Notes under the pieces: model-generated | What the model was told of the DNA's origin: nothing | The model's input: only the letters and a program-made list of their open reading frames with translations | Database searches by the model: none | Shown here: positions 47,983 through 57,128 of the stretch, piece by piece | Numbering within the stretch: the stretch's first letter is position 1 | Layout: each line of letters begins with the position of its first letter | Made by a program: the position numbers and the translations under genes | Source: Agromyces albus | Lineage (GTDB): Bacteria; Actinomycetota; Actinomycetes; Actinomycetales; Microbacteriaceae | Direction: 5' to 3' | DNA: 64,000 nt | Assembly (NCBI RefSeq): GCF_030815405.1 | Contig: NZ_JAUSWX010000001.1 | Span: 1,922,001-1,986,000, forward strand

Positions 47983-50571
47983 GTGCCCGGAGAGAACCTC
48001 ACCCGAATCGAAGCCGAGGAGCGCGCCGCGCTGGTCTCGGTGCACGACTACGACGTCGTGCTCGATGTGACCACCGGTCCGGAGGTGTTCCGCAGCCAGA
48101 CGACCGTGCGCTTCTCCGCCTCAGAGGGCGCTTCGACGTTCATCGACGCGATCACCGGCGCCGTGCACTCGGTGACGCTGAACGGCGCCTCGCTCGATCC
48201 GGCCGAGGTCAGCGACGGCGTGCGCATCCAGCTGTCGAACCTCGCGGCCGAGAACGAGCTCGTGGTCGTCGCCGACGGCAACTACATGAACACGGGCGAG
48301 GGCCTGCATCGCTTCGTCGACCCGGTCGACGAAGAGGTCTACCTCTACACGCAGTTCGAGGTGCCCGACTCGCGCCGCATGTTCGCGGTGTTCGAGCAGC
48401 CCGACCTGAAGGCCTCGTTCCGGTTCACCGTCACCGCTCCGGCGCACTGGGAGGTCGTGTCGAACTCGCCGACGCCCGAGCCCGTTGCCGCCGGCGCCGA
48501 CGCCAAGACCTGGGCCTTCGCGCCCACCCCGCGCATCTCGAGCTACATCACCGCCCTCGTCGCGGGCCCGTATGCCGTCGTGCGCGACGAGCTCACGAGC
48601 CGCGACGGCCGCGTCATCCCGCTCGGCGTGTACAGCCGCAAGAGCCTCTCGCAGTACCTCGACGCCGACTACGTCTTCGAGAAGACGAAGCAGGGCTTCG
48701 AGTACTTCGAGTCGAAGTTCGACCTCGCGTACCCGTTCGAGAAGTACGACCAGCTCTTCGTGCCCGAGTTCAACGCGGGTGCGATGGAGAACGCCGGCGC
48801 GGTGACCTTCACCGAGGCCTACGTGTTCCGTTCGAAGGTGACCGACGCGATCAGGGAGCGCCGCGTCGTCACGATCCTGCACGAGCTCGCCCACATGTGG
48901 TTCGGCGACCTCGTCACGATGAAGTGGTGGAACGACCTCTGGCTGAACGAGTCGTTCGCCGAGTGGGCGTCGACGATCGCGACCGCCGAGGCAACCGAGT
49001 GGCACGAAGCCTGGACGACGTTCAACTCCATGGAGAAGAACTGGGCGTACCGCCAGGACCAACTGCCCTCGACGCACCCGGTGGTCGCAACCATCAACGA
49101 CCTCGAAGACGTGCTCGTGAACTTCGACGGCATCACCTACGCCAAGGGCGGCTCGGTGCTGAAGCAGCTCGTCGCGTGGGTCGGCATCGACGCGTTCTTC
49201 ACGGGCGTCTCGGCCTACTTCAAGAAGCACCAGTGGGGCAACACCACGCTCGCCGACCTGCTCGCAGAGCTCGAGACGGCGAGCGGCCGCGACCTCTCCA
49301 GCTGGTCGGAGCTCTGGCTCGAGACGGCCGGCGTCAACACGCTGCGTCCTGAGATCGAGACGGATGCCTCGGGCACGATCACCGCGTTCACGGTGCTGCA
49401 GTCCGCGGCGGCCGACTACCCCACCATCCGACCGCACCGCCTCGCGATCGGCTTCTACAACCTCAAGGGCGACAAGCTCGTGCGCGAGCATCGCGTGGAG
49501 CTCGACGTCGACGGCGAGCGAACCGACGTCCCCGAGCTCGTCGGGCCCGCCCGCCCCGCGCTCGTGCTCCTGAACGACGACGACCTCGCCTACGCGAAGA
49601 TCCGCCTCGACGAGGCGTCGCTCGCGGCGGCGACCGAGCACCTCTCCGGCATTGAGAACCCGCTCGCCCGAGCTCTCGTCTGGAGCTCGGTGTGGGATGC
49701 CACGCGCGACGCCGAGACGAGTGCCACCGAGTACCTGCGGCTCGTGCTCGGCAACATCGCCACCGAGACCGAGTCGACGACGCTGCGCATCGTGCTCGGG
49801 CAGGCGGTGCTCGCCGCGAGCTCGTACACCGCGCCTGAGCGCCGCGCCGAGGCACTGCGCACCCTCGCCGACACGTTCTGGGGTCTCGCACGCCGAGCCG
49901 CCCCGGGCAGCGACGCCCAGTTCCAGTTCGTGAAGTACTTCGCCTCGATCGCGGAGTCGGGCTCGAACGTCGACGTGCTGCAGTCGCTCTTCGACGGGTC
50001 GCTCGCACTCGACGGGCTCGACATCGACACGGACCTCGGCTGGGAGCTGCTCATCGCACTCGTGGCCGCCGGTCGTGCGGGCGACGCCGAGATCGATGCA
50101 CGCCTCGCCGAAGACAACACCGCGACCGGACAGCAGTCGGCCGCGCACGCCCGAGCGGCCACCCCCACGCTCGCCGGCAAGCAGCGCGCCTGGTCCTCGC
50201 TCATCGACGTCGACACCGCGCCGAACACCATCGTGCGCACGACCGCGCTGGGCTTCCTCCGGGCCGCGGACCCGGCGCTGCTCGAGCCGTTCGTCGAGCG
50301 GTACTTCACGATGCTCGAAGACATCTGGGAGTCGCGCAGCTACGCGATCGCCGAAAAGCTCGTCGACGGCCTCTACCCGTCGACGCTCGCGAACCGCTCG
50401 CTCGCCGACGCGTCGCGCGCGTGGCTCGACTCGCACCCCGAGACGCCGGCGCTCCGCCGCCTCGTGATCGAGAACCTCGCCGGAGTCGAGCGCGCGCTCG
50501 CAGCGCAGGAGCGCGACGCGCAGGAGCACGGTGCGTTCGAGCCCGCCGCGTCGGAGCACGCCGCGCGATAG
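47983..50571 (+). CDS. pepN: Aminopeptidase N (M1 family), copy 1
   Basis: The 862-residue metallopeptidase removes N-terminal amino acids from peptides. The exopeptidase motif GAMEN is at 266-270. The zinc site is HELAHMWFGDLVT (His300, Glu301, His304) with Glu323 in LNESFAEWAS. A C-terminal ERAP1-like helical domain follows to the end. GTG 47983 has AAGGAG upstream. No signal peptide is seen, so it is probably cytoplasmic. A paralogue of equal length lies 6.5 kb downstream. Confidence 0.96.
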   Translation: MPGENLTRIEAEERAALVSVHDYDVVLDVTTGPEVFRSQTTVRFSASEGASTFIDAITGAVHSVTLNGASLDPAEVSDGVRIQLSNLAAENELVVVADGNYMNTGEGLHRFVDPVDEEVYLYTQFEVPDSRRMFAVFEQPDLKASFRFTVTAPAHWEVVSNSPTPEPVAAGADAKTWAFAPTPRISSYITALVAGPYAVVRDELTSRDGRVIPLGVYSRKSLSQYLDADYVFEKTKQGFEYFESKFDLAYPFEKYDQLFVPEFNAGAMENAGAVTFTEAYVFRSKVTDAIRERRVVTILHELAHMWFGDLVTMKWWNDLWLNESFAEWASTIATAEATEWHEAWTTFNSMEKNWAYRQDQLPSTHPVVATINDLEDVLVNFDGITYAKGGSVLKQLVAWVGIDAFFTGVSAYFKKHQWGNTTLADLLAELETASGRDLSSWSELWLETAGVNTLRPEIETDASGTITAFTVLQSAAADYPTIRPHRLAIGFYNLKGDKLVREHRVELDVDGERTDVPELVGPARPALVLLNDDDLAYAKIRLDEASLAAATEHLSGIENPLARALVWSSVWDATRDAETSATEYLRLVLGNIATETESTTLRIVLGQAVLAASSYTAPERRAEALRTLADTFWGLARRAAPGSDAQFQFVKYFASIAESGSNVDVLQSLFDGSLALDGLDIDTDLGWELLIALVAAGRAGDAEIDARLAEDNTATGQQSAAHARAATPTLAGKQRAWSSLIDVDTAPNTIVRTTALGFLRAADPALLEPFVERYFTMLEDIWESRSYAIAEKLVDGLYPSTLANRSLADASRAWLDSHPETPALRRLVIENLAGVERALAAQERDAQEHGAFEPAASEHAAR

Positions 50572-50580
50572 CTGCCGTAC

Positions 50581-50630
50581 TTCGGGGCGGCGGCGGATGG
50601 TACCTCGGTACCACCCGCCGCCGCCCCGAA
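50581..50630. repeat. 50-nt near-perfect palindrome (large hairpin)
   Basis: Positions 50581-50604 and 50607-50630 are reverse complements with one A/C mismatch, joined by TC. The 24-base arms begin TTCGGGGCGG and meet at GGTACC. It lies in the 111-base gap between pepN and the ABC ATPase gene, where it could end pepN transcription, though no T-run follows. Confidence 0.8.
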
Positions 50631-50682
50631 ACCATTCCCCCGGCCGATGTCCGTGAGTGCGGCGATCCCTAGCGTTGCAAGC

Positions 50683-51594
50683 ATGATCACTGCAGAAGGA
50701 CTGGCCAAGCGCTATGGCGCGAAGACGGCCGTCAACGACATCAGCTTCACCGTGCGCCCGGGGCAGGTCACCGGCTTCCTCGGGCCGAACGGCGCCGGCA
50801 AATCGACCACGATGCGCATGATCGTCGGCCTCGACCGGCCGAGCGACGGCCACGTCACGGTCAACGGCAAGCCGTACGCGGCGCACCGGGCGCCGCTGCA
50901 CGAGGTCGGCGCGCTCCTCGACGCGAAGGCCGTGCACACCGGCCGGAGCGCGTTCAACCACCTGCTCGCGATGGCCGCCACGCACGGCATCGGTGCGAGC
51001 CGCGTTCACGAGGTCATCGAGCTCACGGGGCTCGAGTCCGTTGCGCGCAAGCGCGTCGGCGGGTTCTCGCTCGGCATGGGCCAGCGCCTCGGCATCGCGG
51101 CGGCGATGCTCGGCGACCCCGCCACCCTGATCCTCGACGAACCCGTCAACGGCCTCGACCCCGAGGGCGTGCTGTGGGTGCGCCAGTTCGTGCGGCACCT
51201 CGCCTCGGAGGGCCGCACGGTCTTCCTCTCCTCGCACCTCATGAGCGAGATGGCCGTCACCGCCGATCACCTCATCGTGCTCGGCCGCGGCGAGATCATC
51301 GCCGACGCACCCGTCGCCGACATCATCGCCGGCGGCACGCGTCCCCGAGTCCGAGTGCGGTCGCCGCACGCCTCGCAGCTCGCCGACCTGATCGCCGCGC
51401 CCGAGGTCGCGGTCGTGCGCTCCGAGGCGGGAGTGCTCGAGATCACCGGCCTCGAGGCATCCGGCATCGGCGACCTCGCCGCGTTGCACGGACTGTCGAT
51501 CCACGAACTCACGCCCCAGAACGCGTCGCTCGAAGAGGCCTACATGGCCTTGACCGCCGACTCGGTCGAATACCGTACGGAGGCCGTCCGATGA
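50683..51594 (+). CDS. ABC transporter ATP-binding protein
   Basis: The 303-residue ATPase is of the DrrA/CcmA type: Walker A GPNGAGKS, signature FSLGMGQRLGIA, Walker B LILDEPVNGLDP and His-loop LSSHLMSEM. A C-terminal regulatory extension (HASQLADLIAA to EEAYMALTADS) follows. It would power export of a drug, lipid or peptide with the permease encoded next. Start ATG 50683 seems leaderless (TAGCGT ends eight bases before). Its stop overlaps the permease start (ATGA). Confidence 0.93.
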   Translation: MITAEGLAKRYGAKTAVNDISFTVRPGQVTGFLGPNGAGKSTTMRMIVGLDRPSDGHVTVNGKPYAAHRAPLHEVGALLDAKAVHTGRSAFNHLLAMAATHGIGASRVHEVIELTGLESVARKRVGGFSLGMGQRLGIAAAMLGDPATLILDEPVNGLDPEGVLWVRQFVRHLASEGRTVFLSSHLMSEMAVTADHLIVLGRGEIIADAPVADIIAGGTRPRVRVRSPHASQLADLIAAPEVAVVRSEAGVLEITGLEASGIGDLAALHGLSIHELTPQNASLEEAYMALTADSVEYRTEAVR

Positions 51595-52442
51595 CCGCAC
51601 TCACCACGCCCGCTGCCCGCCCATCGCAGCGCGCCGGCACCACCGCGCTGAGCTTCACCGGCGTGCTCCGCTCCGAATGGATCAAGCTGCGCAGCCTCCG
51701 CTCGACGATCTGGTCGTTCGTCATCCTCGTAGTGATCGCCCTCGGCATGGCGCTCCTGATGTCGCTGAGCTACGTGAGCGGCGGCCCGCTGGACGGTGCG
51801 GATGCCGCCGGCTTGCCGAGCGCGGCGCAAGCCGACCTCCTTGTGCAGGCCTCGACGTTCGGCGCGTACTTCGGCCAGCTCGTCGTCGCGGTGCTCGGGG
51901 TGCTCGTGATCACCGGTGAGTACTCGACCGGGATGATCCGCTCGACGCTCGCGGCAGTGCCCACCCGGTTGCCGGCTCTCGCGGCCAAGGGCGTCGTGCT
52001 GTTCGCCGCGACCTTCGTGATGGGGGCGATCTCCGCCATCGGTGCGTTCTTCGTGGCGTCAGCCGTGTTCGCCGACTCGGGCATCGCCGCGAACCTGCTC
52101 GAGCCCGACGTCATCCTGCCGATGCTCGGCTCCGCGCTCTACCTCGGCCTCGTCGCGTTGTTCGCACTCGGAATCGGCACGATGCTCCGCTCGAGCGCCG
52201 GCGGCATCGCGACCGTGGTCGGCGTGCTCCTCGTGCTCCCGCTCGTGCTGCAGATGATCCCCGCCGACTGGGTGCAGGACGTGTTGCCGTACGTGCTCTC
52301 GACCGCGGGCGTGAGCCTGTTCGCCGACACGACGGCGGCGGCCGACGCAGCGCCGTCCTGGGAGAACCTCCTCATCGTGCTGGGCTGGGTCGGGGCATCC
52401 GTCGCCGGCGCAGCGGTGCTGCTCAAACGGCGCGACGCGTAG
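51591..52442 (+). CDS. ABC transporter permease
   Basis: The 283-residue protein has about six membrane helices. A conserved amphipathic start RSEWIKLRSLRSTIWSF is followed by helices at 42-60, 90-110, 135-155, 170-190, 210-230 and 262-280, and ITGEYSTGMIRSTLAAVPTR is the ABC2 motif before helix 3. It overlaps the ATPase by four bases. It is translated just ahead of the histidine kinase gene, so ABC and kinase belong to the same unit. Confidence 0.9.
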   Translation: MTALTTPAARPSQRAGTTALSFTGVLRSEWIKLRSLRSTIWSFVILVVIALGMALLMSLSYVSGGPLDGADAAGLPSAAQADLLVQASTFGAYFGQLVVAVLGVLVITGEYSTGMIRSTLAAVPTRLPALAAKGVVLFAATFVMGAISAIGAFFVASAVFADSGIAANLLEPDVILPMLGSALYLGLVALFALGIGTMLRSSAGGIATVVGVLLVLPLVLQMIPADWVQDVLPYVLSTAGVSLFADTTAAADAAPSWENLLIVLGWVGASVAGAAVLLKRRDA

Positions 52443-52452
52443 AGTCCAGTCC

Positions 52453-53751
52453 ATGATGGAAGCACCGCTCTCCCCCGGCTACCCCGCTTCGGTGGTCGGG
52501 GGAGAGCTCCGTCTGCCGAAGCCGCCAGGTGTCGTCCGCCAGTTCTGGGCGCGGCATCCGAGGCTCACTGATTCGCTCATCGCGGCGCTCTACTTCGTGC
52601 CGACGTTCCTCGGAACCCTCTCGTTCGTGTTCGAACCGTCCGGGTCACTCTGGATGGGACTCGCTCAGCTCGGTGCCGTCGCCGCATCCACCGCCGCGAT
52701 GCTGTTCCGCCGCAGCAGGCCGTGGCTCCTCATGGGAGTGGCCTGGTTCAGCTGCCTCGTCGTGTACCCGTTCGGCGCGATCGACCTGTTCCCGGTGTTG
52801 ATCGCGTTGTACGCCCTGGCCGTCTACCGGTCGACGAGCGCCGCGTGGATGGCGTTCGGTGGCTCGGTGGCCGTCGGCACGGTGTCGTCCTACCTGGTCG
52901 TCATCGCACAGGCCAGCGACACCGTCGCCCCCTTCGACGTCGGCGCCCCGGAATCCGCGACGCAATCGGCGATCCTCATGCTCATCGCGACGCTCATCGG
53001 CGTGACGGTCGGCAACCGGCGCCGCTACCTCAACGCCCTCATCGCCCGAGCGCACGACCTCGCCCGCGAGCGCGACCAGCAGGCGCTGCTCGCGACCGCC
53101 GTCGAGCGGTCTCGCATCGCCCGCGAGATGCACGACGTCGTCGCGCACAGCGTCACCGTGATGGTGACGCTCGCCGAGGGCTCCGCTGCGACGGCCGAAC
53201 GCGACGCAGCGCGTGCAGGCGAGGCCATGCGGCTCGTTGCCGACACCGGGCGAGGCGCCCTCGGTGAGATGCGCCGCATGCTCGGCATCCTCGCCGAGTC
53301 CGAATCCGGGGATGCCGCGCGGTCACCGCAGCCCGGCACCGCCGACCTGCCAGAGCTCATCGAGGGCTTCCGCGGGGCGGGCATGCCCGTGCGGCTCACG
53401 ACGATCGGCCGCCCCGACGCCGACCCGGCCCTCGAGCTCACGATCTACCGCATCGTGCAGGAGGGCCTCACGAACACGCTCAGGCATGCTGGCGCGGCGA
53501 GCCGGGTCGAGGTGACGATCGAGTACCGTGGCGAGGCCACCGAGGTGCTCGTGGTCGACGACGGCCACGCGCCGTCGACGTCTCGGTTCGAGGGCAGCGG
53601 CCGCGGCCTCATCGGCATGCGCGAACGCGTGGCGCTCTACGGGGGGTCTCTCGAGGCCGGCCCGCGCGCAGCTGGCGGGTGGCGGCTCCGCGTGGTGCTC
53701 CCCCGCGACGAGCGTGCCGAGATCGCCACGATCTCCGGGATGGACGCATGA
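52453..53751 (+). CDS. Sensor histidine kinase (HisKA_3 type)
   Basis: The 432-residue membrane kinase has four or five helices (44-62, 72-85, 93-125, 135-152, 172-188). The phospho-acceptor box is ERSRIAREMHDVVAHSVTVM with His227, and HATPase motifs are YRIVQEGLTNTLRHAG and GRGLIGMRERVALYGG. This is the DesK/LiaS-like kinase class often paired with drug-export ABC genes. The stop overlaps the start of the response regulator by four bases. Confidence 0.92.
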   Translation: MMEAPLSPGYPASVVGGELRLPKPPGVVRQFWARHPRLTDSLIAALYFVPTFLGTLSFVFEPSGSLWMGLAQLGAVAASTAAMLFRRSRPWLLMGVAWFSCLVVYPFGAIDLFPVLIALYALAVYRSTSAAWMAFGGSVAVGTVSSYLVVIAQASDTVAPFDVGAPESATQSAILMLIATLIGVTVGNRRRYLNALIARAHDLARERDQQALLATAVERSRIAREMHDVVAHSVTVMVTLAEGSAATAERDAARAGEAMRLVADTGRGALGEMRRMLGILAESESGDAARSPQPGTADLPELIEGFRGAGMPVRLTTIGRPDADPALELTIYRIVQEGLTNTLRHAGAASRVEVTIEYRGEATEVLVVDDGHAPSTSRFEGSGRGLIGMRERVALYGGSLEAGPRAAGGWRLRVVLPRDERAEIATISGMDA

Positions 53752-54461
53752 ACGCCTCACCCATCGCCATCCGCGTCGGCATCGTCGACGACCAGTCGCT
53801 CGTGCGCATCGGATTCCGCATGCTGCTCGAGGCGGAGCCCGGCATCGAAGTCGTCGGCGAGGCCGCGGACGGCCGCGGCGCGATCGCGCTCGCCCGCACG
53901 CACGAACTCGACGTGCTGCTCATGGACGTGCGGATGCCGGGCATGGATGGGATCGCTGCGACGGAGACGATCGTCTCGACCGTGTCGCACGGCGGCGCAG
54001 CACCGCCCCGCGTCATCGTGCTCACGACCTTCGACCTCGACGAGTACGCGTTCGCTGCACTCCGGGCGGGAGCAAGCGGGTTCCTCCTGAAGGATGCTCG
54101 ACCGCAAGAGCTCATCACCGCCATCCGCACCGTGCACGCCGGCGACGCGAGCCTCGCTCCGAGGGTCACGCGACGCATGATCGAGCTGTTCGCGGCCCAA
54201 CTGCCCGCGCCGAACGCGCCATCGGATCGCGGTGCCATGGTGCTGGCGACGTTGACGCCGCGCGAGCGCGAGGTCCTCGTCGCGGTGGCGCAAGGGCAGA
54301 GCAACGGCGAGATCGCGTCGGCGTTCCACCTCTCGGAGTCGACGGTGAAGACCCACGTCGGCCGGGTCCTGCAGAAACTCGACGCGCGCGATCGCGTGCA
54401 GCTCGTGATCTTCGCATACGAGAACGGACTCCTTCCGGCGCCGGGGGCCGCAGCGAACTGA
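53748..54461 (+). CDS. NarL/FixJ-family response regulator
   Basis: The 237-residue protein has a receiver domain with Asp60 (VLLMDVRMPGMDGIAA) and Lys in FLLKDARPQE. The LuxR-type DNA-binding domain is LTPREREVLVAVAQGQSNGEIASAFHLSESTVKTHVGRVLQKL. ATG 53748 overlaps the kinase stop (ATGA). It probably regulates the ABC genes upstream. Its stop codon lies inside the first unit of a 21-base tandem repeat. Confidence 0.93.
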   Translation: MNASPIAIRVGIVDDQSLVRIGFRMLLEAEPGIEVVGEAADGRGAIALARTHELDVLLMDVRMPGMDGIAATETIVSTVSHGGAAPPRVIVLTTFDLDEYAFAALRAGASGFLLKDARPQELITAIRTVHAGDASLAPRVTRRMIELFAAQLPAPNAPSDRGAMVLATLTPREREVLVAVAQGQSNGEIASAFHLSESTVKTHVGRVLQKLDARDRVQLVIFAYENGLLPAPGAAAN

Positions 54462-54494
54462 GTCAGGAGGCTCGCGAACTGAGTCAGTAGGCTG
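54453..54494. repeat. 21-bp tandem repeat at the response-regulator stop
   Basis: Two 21-base units (54453-54473 and 54474-54494) differ at two positions. The first holds the regulator stop codon, while the second differs by G to T and so creates TAGGCT, which resembles a -10 element upstream of the second pepN. Confidence 0.85.
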
Positions 54495-54528
54495 GCGGTT
54501 CGACCCGATCGATGGAGGCTACTCGCCG

Positions 54529-57117
54529 ATGCCCGCTGCCAACCTCACGCGCACCGAAGCCGAACAGCGCGCCTCGATCGTACGGGGCCCGCGCTACGAG
54601 GTGCTGCTCGACCTCAGCGGCAGGGGCGAGACGTTCCGCAGCGAGACGGTCGTGCGCTTCGAGGCGACACCCGGCGCGTCGACGTTCATCGAGGCGTGCA
54701 GTGACGCCGTGCACGAGGTCGTGCTCAACGGGCGCACACTCGAACCGCACGCGGTGAGCGACGGCACGCGCATCCGGCTCGATGGACTCGACGCCGAGAA
54801 TGAGCTGCGCGTCGTGGTCGACGCACGTTATACGAACACGGGCGAGGGCCTGCACCGATTCGTCGACCCCGTCGACGGCGAGACCTACCTCTATACGGAG
54901 TTCGCGGTCGCCGAGGCGAACCGGGTCTTCGCGGTCTTCGACCAGCCCGACCTGAAGGGCTCGTTCCGCTTCACGATCACGGCTCCCGCGCACTGGCAGG
55001 TGCTGAGCAATGCGCCGACGCCGATCCCGTCGCCTTCGGCCACGCGGTCCGACCTGCGCAACGGGCCGTCGACCGCGGTGTGGTCATTCGAGCCCGGCCC
55101 GGTGATCTCGAGCTACATCGTTGCGATCATCGCCGGCCCGTATCGCGCCTGGCACGCCGGCGCGCGAAGCGCCGACGGACGCGACATCCCGCTCGGCCTC
55201 TTCACGCGTGCCTCGCTCGCGAAGCACGCCGAGCCCGATGTGATGTTCGAGACCGTGCAAGCCGGCCTCGCCTTCTACGAGGAGGCCTTCGGCGTGCCCT
55301 ACCCCTACGGCAAGTACGACCAGATCTTCGTGCCCGAGTACAACTGGGGCGCGATGGAGAACGTCGGCGCCGTCACCTTCAACGAGTCCTACCTGTTCCG
55401 CTCGCGAGTGTCGGACGCGCGCCGCGAGCAGCGCGCCATCGTCGTGCTGCACGAGCTCTCGCACATGTGGTTCGGCAACTCGGTGACGATGAAGTGGTGG
55501 AACGACTTGTGGCTCAACGAGTCGTTCGCCACGTGGGCGTCGACGCTCGCGACCTCGCAGGTCACCGAGTTCACGGGCGTCTGGGCCACCTTCGCCAGCG
55601 ACGAGAAGACCCACGCCGCCGAGCAGGACCAACTGCCGTCGACGCATCCCATCGTCGCCGACATCGGCGACCTCGCCGACGTCGAGGTGAACTTCGACGC
55701 GATCACTTACGACAAGGGCGCGTCGGTGCTCAAGCAGCTCGTCGCGTGGGTCGGCCTCGACGCGTTCCAGCGCGGAGTCGGCGCCTACCTCACGGCCCAC
55801 GCCGGCGGGAACGCCGCCTTGCGAGACCTGCTCGACGAACTCGAGCGCGCCAGCGGTCGCGAGCTCGGCCGCTGGTCGGAGCTGTGGCTCGAGACAGCGG
55901 GCGTGAACACCCTGAGAACGCTGGTCGAGACGGATGCCGCGGGCACGATCACCGCCGCACGTGTCGAGCAGACGGCGAGCCCGGCGCATCCGACGCTCCG
56001 CCCCCACCGACTCGCGATCGGCTGCTACTCGCTCGGCGACGCCGGACTCGCGCGCACCCACCGCGTCGAACTCGACGTCGACGGCGCGACCACCGACGTG
56101 CCCGGCCTCGTCGGGCTCCCCCTGCCCGAGGTGCTGCTCGTGAACGACGACGACCTCACCTACGCCAAGGTGCGCCTCGACGCGCGCTCGCTCGCAGCTG
56201 CGACGACGCACCTCGCGGAGCTGAGAGACCCCGTCGCGCGAGCGGTCGTGCTCGGGTCCGCTTGGGACGCAGTGCGCGACGCCGAGGTCGCCGCGAGCGA
56301 CTTCGTGCGGCTCGTGATCGGCAGCATCGGGCACGAAACGCAGTCCGCGGCTCGCGGACTCGCGCTCTCGCGCCTCGAACTCGCCGTCGGCCGGTATCTC
56401 GCCGAGGAGCACCGGGAGCAGATCGCCGCCGAGACCGGCGACGCGGTGTGGGCGCTCGCCGAGCTCGCCGGCGCCGGCTCCGACGCGCAACTGCAGTTCG
56501 TCAAGGCGTTCACCCGCATCGCGGCGACGCCGGCGCACGCCGACGTGCTCGGGAGCCTGCTCGACGGCGCGATCAAGCTCGATGGCCTCGAGATCGACGT
56601 CGACCTGCGCTGGGAGCTCGTGATCGCCCGCGCGGCCCTCGGCGCGGCATCCGATGACGAGATCGACGACGCACTCGCTCGCGACGACACCGCGAAGGGC
56701 CGACAGCTGGTCGAGACAGCACTCGCCGCTCGGCCTGACCAGGCCGTGAAGGACACCGCGTGGCGGCGGGTGGTCACCGACACGGGCCTGTCGAACGACC
56801 TCGCGCGCGCGATCGCCGACGGATGGCGACGCACGCTGTGGCCCGAGTTGCTCGCCTCGACCGTGAACGAGTACTTCGCCGAGCTGCAGTCGGTGTGGGC
56901 GAGCCGCAGCTTCACGATGGCCTCGCTCGTCGTCTCACGCCTCTACGCGGCGCCGCTCGTCTCGCCCGAGGTGGCCGCGGTCACGCGTGCATGGCTCGAT
57001 GCCAACCCCGAACCGGGCCCGTTGCACCGGCTCGTCTCGGAGCAGCTGTCGGAGCTCGAGCGCGCCCTCGCGGCGCAAGCTCGCGATGCCAGCGATCTCT
57101 CGGGCGACGCTCAGTAG
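54529..57117 (+). CDS. Aminopeptidase N (M1 family), copy 2
   Basis: The 862-residue paralogue keeps all key residues: GAMEN at 274-278, HELSHMWFGNSVT (His308, Glu309, His312) and Glu331 in LNESFATWAS. Length equals copy 1, and the two share long identical blocks such as EGLHRFVDPVD. Compared with copy 1 it has NWGAMEN instead of NAGAMEN. ATG 54529 has GGAGG upstream. The two copies flank an ABC/two-component unit. Different peptide preference is possible, but the sequence does not show it. Confidence 0.94.
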   Translation: MPAANLTRTEAEQRASIVRGPRYEVLLDLSGRGETFRSETVVRFEATPGASTFIEACSDAVHEVVLNGRTLEPHAVSDGTRIRLDGLDAENELRVVVDARYTNTGEGLHRFVDPVDGETYLYTEFAVAEANRVFAVFDQPDLKGSFRFTITAPAHWQVLSNAPTPIPSPSATRSDLRNGPSTAVWSFEPGPVISSYIVAIIAGPYRAWHAGARSADGRDIPLGLFTRASLAKHAEPDVMFETVQAGLAFYEEAFGVPYPYGKYDQIFVPEYNWGAMENVGAVTFNESYLFRSRVSDARREQRAIVVLHELSHMWFGNSVTMKWWNDLWLNESFATWASTLATSQVTEFTGVWATFASDEKTHAAEQDQLPSTHPIVADIGDLADVEVNFDAITYDKGASVLKQLVAWVGLDAFQRGVGAYLTAHAGGNAALRDLLDELERASGRELGRWSELWLETAGVNTLRTLVETDAAGTITAARVEQTASPAHPTLRPHRLAIGCYSLGDAGLARTHRVELDVDGATTDVPGLVGLPLPEVLLVNDDDLTYAKVRLDARSLAAATTHLAELRDPVARAVVLGSAWDAVRDAEVAASDFVRLVIGSIGHETQSAARGLALSRLELAVGRYLAEEHREQIAAETGDAVWALAELAGAGSDAQLQFVKAFTRIAATPAHADVLGSLLDGAIKLDGLEIDVDLRWELVIARAALGAASDDEIDDALARDDTAKGRQLVETALAARPDQAVKDTAWRRVVTDTGLSNDLARAIADGWRRTLWPELLASTVNEYFAELQSVWASRSFTMASLVVSRLYAAPLVSPEVAAVTRAWLDANPEPGPLHRLVSEQLSELERALAAQARDASDLSGDAQ

Positions 57118-57128
57118 ACTTTCACACC

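Noticed and set aside
48121..51600. A very long open frame on the minus strand across pepN and the ABC gene (over 1100 codons)
   Set aside because: It is a GC-rich antisense shadow of real genes with clear M1 and ABC motifs, and its translation is low-complexity Arg/Glu/Val-rich with no domain.
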